Of a stretch of DNA of 64,000 bases, positions 23,298 through 34,800 are shown piece after piece (within the stretch, counting starts at the first letter, position 1; each line of letters opens with the position of its first letter). The notes beneath the pieces are model-generated. The model saw only the letters and a program-made list of their open reading frames with translations, was not told the DNA's origin and made no database searches. A program made the position numbers and the translations under genes. Location: contig OX465283.1 in NCBI GenBank assembly GCA_949987705.1, positions 48,274,953 through 48,338,952 of the forward strand, given 5' to 3'. The stretch comes from Thereva unica. Lineage: Eukaryota; Arthropoda; Insecta; Diptera; Therevidae.

Positions 23298-25055
23298 TCA
23301 CTTATCGTTCTCTGAATCACAATTAATACAAATAAAGTAAATACAACCGCTCTTTGAAATGCATTTTTCATGGGCCCATTTCTTGCAAAGATTGCATTGG
23401 ATCCAACCTTCACCTGGAACACTGTCGCTATATTTCCCGCAGCAAACCAAACAGAAGTATTCATCATCAGAGGTAGAATCACTGTTAAACTCTTGTAAAA
23501 TATTTTTTTTTACTTTCCCAACTTTTTTGGTTGCGTTGCTTTTTTTGCTTATAGTTTTAGCCTTTTTCTTTTTTGCAATATCTTGTTCTTTACGAAGATT
23601 TTCTTTTTCTGGGGTATCCGTCAATATTGCAGTTTTACGGCGTTTTCTACTTATATTTGATTTTCGTGGTCCAGCTTTAGGTAGCGGTCGTACCACTTCG
23701 GGCGAAAAAACTCCCTGTGGATCAACCGATGTTGATGGCTGCGGGTCCAATGATGTTGAAGACTGTGGACTAGTCAACACTGTTGACAAAAGAGCAGAGG
23801 ATGTTGATGACTGTGGCTCATTATTATCAGTTCCCATGAGGCGATCCGTTACGTAACTGGGTGCAAAATCAGTGTCGTTAAATTTATTTTGGTTGAAGGG
23901 AAATATACCAGTTTTTTCGAAACCACTCATAATGTTTGTTGGTGTCAAAGCTAAAGGTAACGAAGTTCGGACGATTCCAGGGATATCATATATTGTCATT
24001 GTTTTTCCAGTATTATTCCTCATCCATGCATCTTGAGCTGAAGACAGATATTTTTTAAAAGGTCCATAGACCGATACGTCAAGTGGCTGCAATTTGTGGG
24101 AGCAATGTCCTCCATTTCAACTCAACTCCATTTTCTTTAGCTAGATCTAGTGTTGGTACGGATAAGTGTGAAGAGTGATTGTCTAAGACCAACAGAACAG
24201 GTGATTCGTTACTAGGTCTAACATGCTTGATAAAATGTTGCATAAATATAAGAAACTCATCATTAGTAATCCAACCGTTAGAATTTCCAGCACCAATGCA
24301 ATCAGTAGGGCCATCCTGAATGAAATGGTCTTCAAACTTTTTGCGAGGGAAGATGAACATAGGTGGAACCGACGAACCTGTAGCTGAAACCGCTACTAAT
24401 AGGGTTACATTAGTTCCACGTTCACCTGATGTTACTGAACCAACATTTCGCTTTCCTTTAGCAGCAACTATTTTTGATGGTTTGGTGACTGTCGATACCC
24501 CTGTTTCATCTGCATTCCATATGGACGAGGCTGTAAATTTAAATCGGTCCATAACTTCTGCTAATTTCGTGTAAAATTCTTGCACATTAGATTTGTTGAA
24601 CGACGTAGCTCTACTGAGACTTGTTGCTTCAGGTTTTCTAATGGAGAGATTTGTATTTCGTTTCAGAAAAGCAGTCATCCAATCTCTACCGGCCATTTTG
24701 TTTGCCAAGTTTCTGGTACATTTATTTCATATTTAATAGCACAGTCATAAGCCATACGACGAACTTCTTTAGGACCTATCCCGTGGAAAATTTGTGCAAG
24801 TTTGAGCAAGTATTCTGTGATTCTGGCTTCTTGTTCTTTATTAAATATCTGCCTAGGAGTGCCATAACCAAATCTCAAATTGACAGGATCATTCTTCATT
24901 CGCTTAATAAATCTTGATAATGAAGTTTTACTTAATTCCAAGTCAAGACATACCTGCCTTAATGATTTATTTTCATTGATAACTAAACCTGCTGCACGTT
25001 GCATCAACTCGACCGATTTAGTGCCACGATTAGATTTTCTTTTATAGTTGCGCAT
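23298..25055 (-). pseudogene. Pogo-family transposase with C-terminal PHD-like finger, two frameshifts
   Basis: Three minus-strand pieces form one protein. Piece 1 (25055 to about 24705) opens with basic MRNYKRKSNRG, then a helix-turn-helix (SLRQVCLDLELSKTSLSRFI). Piece 2 (about 24705-24100) joins at NKMAGRDWMTAFLKRN and carries catalytic Asp in WNADETG and in LLVLDNHSSH. Piece 3 (about 24100-23298) begins HKLQPLDVSVYGPFKKYL, whose PLD Asp is the expected third acidic residue. It ends in a Ser/Thr- and Lys-rich linker and a Cys/His cluster (CLVCCGKY, WIQCNLCKKWAHEKC, CINC) of PHD type. Frame breaks at about 24700 and 24100 disable it, although all three catalytic residues remain. The ATG at 25055 follows TTTTTTTGCTCCAG, which could be a splice acceptor, so the true start could lie further upstream. 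Confidence 0.85.
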
Positions 25056-25117
25056 TCTGGAGCAAAAAAAGTTTTGAATTACCAATATATTAATTATGGG
25101 GTAAACAAATTCAATGT

Positions 25118-25151
25118 GGGTTAAAAGGTCCATATTGGACCTTTTTACCCC
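25118..25151. promoter_or_regulatory. Palindrome with two AAAGGTCC motifs upstream of transposase
   Basis: GGGTTAAAAGGTCC, a short ATATT spacer and GGACCTTTTTACCCC form a near-perfect palindrome about 60 bp upstream of the transposase ATG. Its half-site equals the inner end of the terminal repeats, so it may be a transposase-binding or autoregulatory site (inference). Confidence 0.5.
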
Positions 25152-25493
25152 AACCGCGTGTAAGTGTTTTTATAGGTTATAAAAAAAATAGCGTTCAAAC
25201 TAGCTTAAATCTAATAATAAATCATGAAAAACTAATAAATAACGTATACTAAAAAAATATACTCAGATATGGTAAACGAAATAACACTGCTCGGAACTAA
25301 AAAGAATAATAATGAAAAAATTTACTTACGTTAAAATTTTGACACGCAGTCATGTAACTTCGGCTAGCGTCGTCGCTCGAATGCCAACGATGCCTCGTTA
25401 CGCTCCCCGTGACTTCTTTTGTTCGCTTGTATAGTTAGAAAAAATGATACGTCACTAGTTCTTTAGAAATATATAGTGGACCTTTATACCCGC

Positions 25494-25517
25494 GGACCTT
25501 TAAGCCCCGCCCTTCCC
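25494..25517 (-). repeat. Right terminal inverted repeat of pogo element
   Basis: GGACCTTTAAGCCCCGCCC TTCCC complements the left end. A second GGACCTTT lies 16 bp further in, at 25478-25485. Confidence 0.95.
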
Positions 25518-25519
25518 TA

Positions 25520-26320
25520 CTGCATCCAGGGTAGCCGATGCGCCATCACTGGGGAGCAAGTATCCTGCTGAGAAGTGAGTTACTGGCCGAAGGCCCAAAT
25601 CAGTCACACCAAAAATTCGGCGCGAGGAATGTACGAACAGAACATCACGTCGGTCAAAAGGAAATCATAGCAATGGAATTACATAGCAAAATATCAGTTG
25701 TAGCACTATCGGAACTACGACTTACCGGATCCGGGACACTGACGATCGTCCCGCCAACAATCGACGAAACAATGACGCTTTACTATTTCGATAGTGAGTA
25801 ACGAGAGGCCGGCATCGGGTTTATGGTCGATTGACGGACTGCCAGCAGGGTTTCGTAATCTAACCGATATCCGAGCGTTTGGTGGTGACATTGGTGAAAC
25901 GATCAACACCCATATCGTATCCGTTTATGTGCCAACCGAGACCAGCCCAGACATGACAAGGACGAATTTTACGACCAGCTTCAACAAACGCTCGAACCGA
26001 ATTAACAATTCACCAGGCGAAATCCATCCGGCAACGACCTGGCCGCAAGATTATCGAACAGCCGACGAATCAGTTTCTCGATACCGAACCTACAATTATC
26101 GAGGTGAAGACGGCAATAAAAGCGCTGGAAAATGAAAAAGTGACCGGAATAGATCTAGTCACCACCAGTTACCAGTACGTAGTGCTCGAGACTTCGCCAA
26201 AAATCATCAAGAATGGAAACGAATCGTGAATGGAGTTCGAGACCCAGCGGCATCGACATATGTATCCGTTGCGGGGACGCCCCAGTTTTATCGCCAGCTA
26301 ATGGATCAAATATGGAGAAG
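25520..26320 (+). pseudogene. RTE-like LINE: endonuclease region joined to 3' end
   Basis: NVRTEHHVGQKEIIAMEL, VVALSELRLTGSGTLT and ETMTLYYFDSE follow the apurinic-type endonuclease N-terminus. Frameshifted blocks follow: DIRAFGGDIGETINTHIVSV, YVPTETSPDM and NNSPGEIHPATTWPQ. VKTAIKALENEKVTGIDL (26102-26155) marks the start of the RT. The sequence then jumps to RDFAKNHQEWKRIVNGVRDP (26190-26250), the C-terminal end. The RT core is deleted. The same family is at 51606-52510 (minus) and 31471-31676. Confidence 0.75.
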
Positions 26321-26352
26321 TGGCTTATGAGGAATATGGGGAAGTGAGTTAA

Positions 26353-26641
26353 TACCTCACGCAGTTCCTGAATAAACGTGGAGGTTGTAGCGCTTACCTT
26401 CACCGCTTTAGGTTGGGTGATTTATCGTTCTGCCCAGAATGACCGAACTAAAACGAGGACGCGCAGTATATCGTCTTTAAATGCCTGAGTTTTGCGAAGC
26501 ACAGGACGGTGCTGCAATCAGCGGTTGATGCCCAGCTTACACGGGAGAACTTGTTGTACCAGATTATATGATCGAAGGAGGTGTGAAGAATTGGGGAAAT
26601 TGCCCTCAGCGCCAGTAATACGAAGCCCAAAGAAGCAGAGA
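26353..26641 (+). pseudogene. R1-like LINE C-terminal zinc-knuckle fragment
   Basis: YLTQFLNKRGGCSAYLHRFR, LGDLSFCPE, then NEDAQYIVFKCLSFAKHRTV and LQSAVDAQLTRENLLYQII match the C-terminal zinc-finger end of R1-clade LINE proteins. The second zinc-ligand Cys after CPE has become a stop, and further stops are present. It directly follows the RTE-like 3' end. Confidence 0.75.
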
Positions 26642-27211
26642 TGGAAAAGAAATCCTAGAAGACTTAGCAGCTACATATTTGACCCAGTCTTGTCACACAA
26701 GGGCGTTAGCCGGTCAAGACTTGCAGAACCGAGAGGCAGGACTTTCTCGGTAGAGTGCTGAATTGGGTTGTGAGCTTAGTCGAAGTCACCTTTTCTTAAG
26801 GAAAACATGCCGATCCGTAAGCTTCACAGTCCCGGCACTGGTGAGCACTTTCGAGGTAAAATTTTTAAAGGGCACGTTGATAAGATTAGGCCGAAGTATT
26901 GCCTTTACGGCTAGTATCGGTCTTGACTCAAATGACATGCAAAAGGATTAGTCAGTAGGAGTTTGACACCAGTGCGGTCCCAAGCGGTGTCTCCTGTCTT
27001 AGGCAATATCCTTACTCAGGCACACATTCCCCGCTGCTATATCGATGTAAGATTCTCACCATTCCCTCGTAAAAAAAAGCCAGACGTCTATATAGGGTCT
27101 AAAAATATGTACTAGTGTCATATCACTACTGGAGACTTTACTGGGACTTAGGCTGAAATTTTAAGGCCATCTGAGCAGTGGTAATTAGCGGGTACATATT
27201 ATTATTCTTTA
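26642..27211. other. Possible LINE 3' untranslated sequence
   Basis: No coding signature. Position after an R1-like C-terminus suggests a 3' untranslated region, but there is no second copy in the window to prove it. Confidence 0.3.
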
Positions 27212-27380
27212 GGTTAAAGCGCTCGGCAAACTCTCATACCTTAGAGCCCCTTTTCGCGCTTACTACCATCGTTTATTTAGTTCGTTTACATATAGAACAA
27301 TTCGACTATGGCATAATCTTCTGCAGTTAGTACTTCCGAGCCTGTACAACATTTTAGAACTCCCACGTTCATCGACATCT
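27212..27380 (+). pseudogene. Jockey/CR1-like LINE 3' end
   Basis: VKALGKLSYLRAPFRAYYHR and TIRLWHNLLQLVLPSLYNIL match the last block of the LINE at 17.1-19.4 kb (TRLWNNLSQSVFPSSYNIQ). Confidence 0.6.
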
Positions 27381-30094
27381 ACTTCGACAACTAGGAGACG
27401 GTCTCGGAATCTTTAGACAGATCTGCTGAATCTGCTCAAGCGATCTGGTTTACAAATCTGAGGTATAGTGGAAATATTTATGGTAGAAGAGGCCCACGTC
27501 GTGCCGATTACTTTTTCTATACAATAGGAAGAAAGAAAGGACAATTTTTTATTTAAAAAATTAAAGTACACAAGCGGGACTAATTCCTGCTTAGTATGGG
27601 GCATGTGGAATCAAAATTCTAAAATGCTCGGCAACGAAGTTTCAGATCCAAATTATGCCCAACAATAACACAGAGTTCAATATTTTGGGTGGAGACAAAA
27701 TTCCTAAAATTTCCATTGGTCTTGCAGCAGAATTTCCTATTAAAATTCTCTACCATAGGTCCACTAAAGTTAAAGCGTTCGTGGAGATATGTTGATTGAA
27801 TAATCTTTTATCCATCCTGCCTTATCGCTGCTCCAACTACACTCCCATCTGTAAAATATCTGTTGATACGAATCGTATATACGGCTTAACTAATATCACT
27901 TGCAGTTATCGTAGTTACTTAAGATGGTATAAAAATACATTCACGTCAGCATGCACTTTTTCTAGGTTGACTTCATAATCATTATGCTGCAGTCCCTTCA
28001 ACAAAACGAAGAAATTGAAAAAAATATAGGGTTTCCGACCGTCAGGGAAGCTCACCGGTCTTTGACTTGAAAACTCTCTTCAATTTATAGACGAACTTGC
28101 TGAATCCTTTCTGTGCTTAACAACGTCATGGGTAAGATTTGCTTTCTGCATGATAAACTACATAGTTCCCAACCGCGTTTATATTATCACGCAAAGACAT
28201 CCGTTTTGAAAGTTTGTCGAATGGAAAGGGTTGACAACCCTTCGCCAGCACCTCCGCGCCATCCTTTTTATCATGATTCTGGGCCAAGTTTAAAGTTACT
28301 CCAATGAACGCTTAATTATTTGCAATTAGCCGACATGTCAGGGAGTGTGGAGGGATAAAATTGGATGGAATCCTGACGGATATCGACCCAAGTCAGGAAG
28401 GATTCCACCACACTCGTGGTGTTTGTGTGGGTTATGAATGGCTGACTATTATTTTTGCTGGCACTGCCAGAGTCAGGTGTATGCGAGCGAAGAGCCTTCC
28501 TTTAGCATTTGGTTCATGACTGAACATTTCCAGTAAGGATACAACAGATTACAGTAAACCCAGCACCGGTACAGGTATAGATACTCAAAAGTGGTTGGGC
28601 TACGCTCAAGTGAGGACTTAGATCGATGATTACAGTTCCTCGTAATTTCTTGATTTCCCAAAGGGAAATTTGCTCTACTTAGCGCATATGATTGACTAGA
28701 AGTTGGATAAGTTGATTACTTTTAGGTTGATGAGAATGTTCCTAGCAGTGTGGATGTGCTTTGTCTTTCTTTGGGGAAAGTTTCAGGGTACAATGGTTCA
28801 TTCGTTCGTTCATTGACATTGATCCATTTATATTTGTTGGTAATGTGTATGGATACTCTTGATAAAATATTTAAAACCATTCTGTGAATTAGATGTGGGT
28901 GAGCTGGGATAAAATTTTTATATGATACAAGGAATGTATTTGTTATTGGATATTGGTTTGTGATATTGGAAGCTCAGAACGGGCATGTTAGCAGGTTGTG
29001 TCAGGGAGCTAACATACAATATTATTTTATTTATATAAGCTTGATTATTATTGTTATTGGGATATTGGCAAAATACAAGCAGTGACAAAGCACAATCATT
29101 TCCCATAGGGATTAAAGTGGAACAGGCTTGTTTTATTAAAGTAGCTGAGAGTTGAAGAAGTTAGATGAAATTGGGTGAAAATGTTGCTGGAGGATAAATA
29201 TAGTTTTGATTTAGTCAGTTGGAAGATTTAACGAATATCAGTGAGCTGAAAATGTTTGTTTGGTAAAAATTGTGGCTTTTGTATTGAAGTGTGCTAATAC
29301 GAATACGATAGTAAATTTAAATTTTTTTTTACTCTTGATTGGAACAAGTGTATATAATTAAAATTTCAACAATAAAAATAAATAGATAATAAAATTATTT
29401 CGAACCTAGGGAGATTAGAGCGGCTTTTTCGTTATTCGAGCAGATAAGCTGAGTTAGACAAGGATTATCTTGTGTAGGGCCTCATTGGTAGGTTTGGTGT
29501 CCTCCTATCGCCTTTATATCTTTTACGATGTCGCAAATATCTTATTAGAAATATTCACCGTGTTCGTCGTTTACTCCCCGTGGAACAATTGCAAATGTGA
29601 ATATAGAAGTTGGATCTCTATAATTATGTTGCAAGGCATCGCTTTATATGATGGTAACTGTGGCTACCATTCACATTTGAATTACTGGCACTCTGGTCAT
29701 CCGTTTCGTCCACCTAATCCCGGAAATGATAAGATTGATTAGAGGTAGAAGCAAGGAGTCAGAAGGCCACTCACTAGCTAGAGGGATGAACTACCAAAAC
29801 ACATTCAACAAGAATTTCATTTCGCTAAAATTCGGGGTCTGCCTTCCCTTAGTGCTCTCTTCTAAGGGCCTTTTTGCGGGTCAGTGTTACTTGCCTCGTA
29901 CGCTGCCAAATCAACCGAGTCACGTCTAAACAATTGAGTGGTTACTATGCTACTTTCTGGAGTTGGCATAACCGCGTCGGATTTAGCCATATCTTAAGGC
30001 CCCATTTATACACAGGTCTCCGGCAGGCCGCGGACTGAATGTTTTCGTTTTCACCTTGAGGCCAAATATCTCCACACACTAACCGGCCGCCAAC
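27381..30094. other. Stretch without a supported gene
   Basis: Scattered open frames of up to 90 codons have no recognisable domain. No inverted or tandem repeat stood out, apart from AT-rich tracts near 29318-29400. Confidence 0.35.
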
Positions 30095-30245
30095 TGTATG
30101 TGGCCTGCAGTCCAAGAAAACTGACAAAATTCTTTATGTGTTTGGGAATTTATCGTTAGTTCGTGTCTGAAGATCTGAACAGTGAATTTTCGGCAAAAGA
30201 TCAAGCCGTGAATTTTCGGCAAAAATTCACGTCGTATCCGCTGGG
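30095..30245 (+). repeat. Dispersed repeat, copy 1 of 2
   Basis: TGCAGTCCAAGAAAACTGAC, CTTTATGTGT, ATTTATCGTTAGTT and TGAAGATCTGAAC recur in the same order on the opposite strand at 57295-57440. There is a short internal repeat, GTGAATTTTCGGCAAAA, twice at 30182-30225. No coding capacity. Confidence 0.7.
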
Positions 30246-30695
30246 AATGGAGAACAAGGCCCAGCTAGACACCAAAACCATCCACACTTGAGTGGTGTTG
30301 ACGGCGTGAGTCTGCAACCGCCTTGAAGTTTTTATTAAGGGTATGAACATTTTTGCACTTGAATTAACCAACCTGCTATGCTACCAGCTGTCGTATCCTC
30401 CTTGTGCGTCTGTAAGGAATCTTGGCTTCACCTGCTTGCCACGGCCTGTCAGGCGGATAACTGAATTATCATCCCTCTATCAGACTGAGTAATCTGTCTG
30501 TAATCAAGCCTTCCTGGTCTGAAAGGCCACCGCCTACCGGACACCCCCCTCCCTAAACGTTGAGTCTGCCGACAGGAAATATTTTTATTCAAGTTCAACA
30601 GGTCCAAATATCAGTTTTCCGCAAGTATTTCTTAAACGATAAGTCTTAAGTCTCGACAAGCACCCACCCCACAAACCCACCATCTCCATTCATCT

Positions 30696-30855
30696 AAAAT
30701 ACCTCATACACCTAGAAAAGAGGTTTTACCCAATCACCATCCCCAAAACCTCTGTCACTAAAGCAACACCTTATCCGAGATACAAACCTAAAACACCTCA
30801 TACACGTAGACGAAGAGCTTTCAGACCTACCCAAATCCTTCGTCACTACGGCATC
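30696..30855. repeat. Imperfect tandem duplication (~95-bp period)
   Basis: TAAAATACCTCATACACCTA...CACTAAAGCA and TAAAACACCTCATACACGTA...CACTACGGCA are two diverged units in pyrimidine-rich DNA. Function unknown. Confidence 0.6.
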
Positions 30856-31470
30856 GTCTGAGAAGTGATGCCGGAGTGACATAGCTTAACTACTGATGAT
30901 AGTGAGGGCCAATTCGATTGGTTCCCCGATTGATGTTGTAACAAGTAATACATCTGCTCCGGTGTCTATGTGAGAAAGTTGCGGTTGGTAAATTGGGCAC
31001 CTAATAAAAAGACGACTAGTATCGTTAGGGTGAGGTAGTCGCCAAAACTAGGGCTTCCTTAGTTATCTGATTTCTCGTGACCGAATGGGTTCTTGAAAGT
31101 ACAGGTTTTAATGCCCCCATTTTTACTTTCGCACCGAACCGACTATGGTACCAAACCCAATCTTTCTGTCATCAATACCTTCCAGCTGAAAACGTCTTTG
31201 CCTTGAAGAGGCTGCTTTCTATCTCGGACTGAAGGCTGTGCACAATGTTTCGGAGTTCCGAGATTTATCTCTGTGTCTTGCTCAACTCGTCTTTCATATC
31301 CCACAAATGCTGCGTCTTCCTTGTAGCCTACGCAGCTCTTTGTTTGAAGGACGCTATATTAGACGCTGTGGTGTGAAGTGTTGGATGAGTGGCCACCGCC
31401 AAAAGGATTGTGATGATGGAAATTTACATAACTACATTAACTGTATTTAATCATCAGTAACTATCGCCAT
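30856..31470. other. Unassigned DNA
   Basis: No coding signature. The last 12 bases (31459-31470) are the left target duplication of the next element. Confidence 0.35.
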
Positions 31471-31676
31471 AACTCCGCCGTCGCCTGGTCCCAAGCCCAG
31501 GGTGTGAAAGGAGGAGGGTGGTCGACCTGCCGAGTTGACCAGAATCGGTCACTCCGAAGACCGAAGAAACTAGGCAAGAAACCGCATTTTTCAAAGCGGC
31601 ACACCGACAGCAGCGTATCCGTTGCGGGAACGTCCCGCTCGGACCGCCAGCTAACGGATCAAAGAAGAAGAAGAAG
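31471..31676 (+). mobile_element. 206-bp LINE-derived non-autonomous retroelement with 12-bp target duplication
   Basis: The element joins an RTE-like LINE 5' segment (CGTCGCCTGGTCCCAAG, as at 22606) to the same LINE's 3' end (GTATCCGTTGCGGG, CGCCAGCTAACGGATCAAA, as at 26262-26308). It ends in (AAG)n. AACTATCGCCAT flanks it on both sides (31459-31470 and 31677-31688), the signature of target-primed reverse transcription. The 3' tail supports plus orientation. No coding potential beyond the LINE remnants. Confidence 0.85.
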
Positions 31677-31688
31677 AACTATCGCCAT

Positions 31689-32860
31689 GGATCCAGCTAA
31701 TGATTTCATACGCCTAGAAAGTCCTTTCTAACAGCCTTCTAACCTACATTGCTTGAAATGGCTTTGTCTCTTAATTTAACGTTTTCCGTAAAGAGTTGTG
31801 CTTCTTTATTGTCGGGGGATTTTTTAGGATATCCAAATTGAATTGATAACGTCTTCAGGGAGTGCGGCTATAACATGTGCAGTACATACTTCCTTTCGTC
31901 CTTCGTGATTCTTTTTACTAGGAACTGACACTGTATGGTCTCTATGGTTCTTCGTTACTAGTACCCTTAATCGAATTTTCTTTTATAACCTGAATAAACT
32001 CGCGATTGAAAAGGCACAAGTGGCTATATCAGACAAATAGGGTCTAGGTGTCCATTCATATGCCTGTGTTTTGGACATGCCCAATTCACCATAATTCATT
32101 AAATAAGGTAAACTGTGCTCGAAATAAAAACATAACCTAATCGGACTTTAAAGATTCCATTGTTGCTCTCTTCGTCCATAATACCCCAGCTTTAAATTTG
32201 ATAAACTTAGATATGTACTCGTCTCCTTTAACAAAGTGGTTTGATAATGTTGCTACCTTTGAGGACACTTGGCCCGAAATTTGACTACTGAGATGTCGAT
32301 GGAGTGACAATAGCCTCTGTATCAGATTACTTATTGAGTAAAGGAAATTTGATATTTTTCACTACGGAGAATTTTTATTACTGAGACGACACCATAATCG
32401 TTTTTGAGTTTTATTTGTACATAACAATTTTTTCTTAGAAATATTAAACATTTAAGGACAGACTTCGTTCCAGGATTAACGATAAAGGTGGAATTGGAAT
32501 CGGAAAAAAGATGGAATTGTCATAAAAACAATCACACCGAAACACAGAAGCAGTCAGACATTAAGATTCAAGTTGAAATCAATTCGTAGGCTAACTGGAA
32601 CAGAAATTGTCGATGCATGTGATGAAAATATTTCTTAATCATGTAAAACTATTCAAAACAATACAATGAATATGAATTCGAAATAATTGAAGCAATTAGC
32701 GGAGACTGTTTCATGTAAAATTTTGTCGTTATTTTTTTTCACCTTTTTAATACGCTTTTATTAGCTTCACTTGTAACTATGTAAGAAAATCTTGGAAGTT
32801 AAATTTGACCCACTTCCCTATTTCCGATTGAACTTTCGCATACACGTTTAGTTTGGATGA
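31689..32860. other. Unassigned DNA
   Basis: No coding or repeat signature recognised. Confidence 0.35.
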
Positions 32861-32867
32861 CAATGCG

Positions 32868-33060
32868 ATCTGACCATTTTGTAAAAAAATCAAGGTGGCG
32901 GTGGCGGTTCCCAAATGGCAGTCAATTTTTGCAATTGTAATCCCCGGCCCCCGACCTTGGTATCAAATGAAAGTATATGACGGGTTGAATACAATTAGCT
33001 GTGTGGCGTCATTACAAATTAAAAATGGTGGCCCACACAAAATTGCGGAAGACTTATAAT
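32868..33060 (-). repeat. GGTATCAAATGAAA repeat unit 1
   Basis: CAATGCGATCTGACCATTTT, GGTATCAAATGAAAG and GTGTGGCGTCATTA occur in this order. The same order appears at 33355-33545. The complement (TTTCATTTGATACC with TGACGCCACA) repeats at 54478-55110. Orientation is defined relative to those copies. Confidence 0.65.
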
Positions 33061-33354
33061 AGACTAAAAAGTAAAAAATTAGTATGTACACATAATGAGT
33101 TGAATTTAGGTTGAATTGAAAATAAAAGAAGCACTACACGTTACAAAAAATCACAAACAAAACATATAGCTGATACTGTCAACTAAATTCAACTAATCAA
33201 CTACTGAACTTATGTCTATGCATAATTTCAACTCAATCCAGATAGCAGAGCGGAGCCGAGCTCAGACGACCCTAACTCAACTCGACAGCAGTCTATATGT
33301 ACTTGGAATCGGGTTCAATCTGAGTTTAACTCATCATGTATACGTACTAAATGC

Positions 33355-33545
33355 AATCTGACCATTTTGTAAAAAAATCAGGAAGGCGTTTCCACGATGG
33401 CGGCCGTTTTTTGCAATTGTGTTCCACCTAGCCCACGACATGGGTATCAAATGAAAGAGTAAAACAGGTAGAATACAGTAAGCTGTGTGACGTCATTTTA
33501 AATCTAATATGGCCACCACCACGTAATGGCAGAAGACGTAAAGCA
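33355..33545 (-). repeat. GGTATCAAATGAAA repeat unit 2
   Basis: AATCTGACCATTTTGTAAAA, CGATGGCGGCC, GGGTATCAAATGAAAG and GTGTGACGTCATTT mirror unit 1. About 295 bp of unrelated DNA lies between the two. Confidence 0.65.
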
Positions 33546-33837
33546 GACTAAAATTAGAAAACAAAATAGTTGAAAAAACTACGATTTTATTTAAAAATGA
33601 ACCAAAAAATAAAAATAATTTTGAATGTAAAGTTTTTATTGCTGCTGCAACTTACTTATACGTAAAAAAGCGTGAATAATTTTTACTTTTTGACTTTTTT
33701 GACTCATTTTTAATTTTTACTTAAATTTTATTGTGTCTTTTTTGTTGTCATAACTCTGACATTTTTCGCTGACTTCAACAAATTTTCATGATTCTGATCT
33801 TCATCTATGGGATGAGTGAAAGTGCGACGGAACTGTC

Positions 33838-34190
33838 GAATTTGGGGAACAGAGAACCCACACGTCATTCACGAAACAGCACTGCAAGTGCGCTTAAAAA
33901 CAATCATCGGACCATTTTTCTTCAAAGTTTAAGAAATCCTCGATGCCGCATGCTATTGTTGGATGTTGGTGCTCTTTGTGTGAAAATGATCTGACGAATC
34001 TATTTTCAACAAGAGGGCTTGCCACATCGTAGCCACTACGATGAAGTTCTAGCAAAAGTAAACTTTATGCCGTCAAGCCATTGACGAACGCAAAGTTAAC
34101 ATATGAGCCGAAGGAGCTGCTATAACGCTAGAAATGTTGGCCAATGTTATGCAGGATGTATGCATAGTGTACAGAATATCATAGAAATTG
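33838..34190 (+). pseudogene. Mariner-like transposase relic
   Basis: RIWGTENPHVIHETALQ (33838-33888) followed by IIGPFFF (33907-33927) fits the mariner block WGxENPxVIHExPLH...GPxFF with the VTVW segment deleted. IYFQQEGLPHRSHYDE (33994-34041) corresponds to the WFQQDGAxxH motif: the position of the catalytic Asp now reads Glu in EGLPH. EMLANVMQDV (34129-34158) resembles the C-terminal region. Stops and frame changes show it is dead, and terminal repeats were not found. Confidence 0.65.
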
Positions 34191-34419
34191 TTCTTGAGTT
34201 AGACCCATACGACGAAGAATTGTTGACAGTGAAACAATTTATCGGCCATGTAGCGCTGTTACGGTCTGTTTGCCTTGGAAAGAACAATTCTATTGAAATA
34301 CAAGTGTCTAGTCAAAGCCCAAAGTAGTTCACTTTCAATTGATTATCTAATGCTTGCCTCTCTTTAAAGGAACCCGTAAAAGGATAAATATTCATAGTCG
34401 TTTGCCCTAACACTTAGGC

Positions 34420-34800
34420 TCCCGACGAAAATACGTCATTTCGACGAATATTTAGCAACGTAACGACGAAAACCAATGATGAAAATTGTACGTAGGTACG
34501 ACGAAATGCAATTAGCGGAGCGGGTCATCTGTCGGTCGATAAACTATTGAAAAAATTCGCTCTAGGCGTTTTTCTAGTGTAATGCAGTATCAGCTGATTT
34601 TGATTTTAATTTTATTAAAAGTTAATAAAAAATATTATCTGTTTCCAGTTGAGAGGCCGGTGGGTAGAGAACAACGAAACAAAAAAACCGACATTTTCCA
34701 CTCACTTCCACCTATTACAACTGTCAAAACATAACGACGAATTTTATCGACAACAATGAATTTTGCCGTATGGCATCCGTCGTAACGACTATTTTTTTTG
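34420..34800. repeat. CGACGAA-rich stretch, possible foldback remnant
   Basis: CGACGAA or its complement occurs at least five times (for example 34434, 34454, 34500, 34735). No long inverted match was established. Confidence 0.35.

Larger units (their letters stand above)
22736..25517 (-). mobile_element. Complete pogo-type DNA transposon (2,782 bp)
   Basis: The ends are 24-bp inverted repeats: left GGGTAGGGCGGGGCTTAAAG GTCC (22736-22759), and the right end (25494-25517) complements it with one mismatch. TA dinucleotides flank both sides (22734-22735 and 25518-25519), the pogo/Tc1-mariner target-site hallmark. The transposase is on the minus strand. The host sequence on both sides belongs to an RTE-like LINE, so the insertion is younger than that LINE. 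Confidence 0.92.

Noticed and set aside
23359..23856. Plus-strand 165-codon frame
   Set aside because: It is antisense to the pogo transposase C-terminal part, which has clear catalytic and zinc-binding residues.
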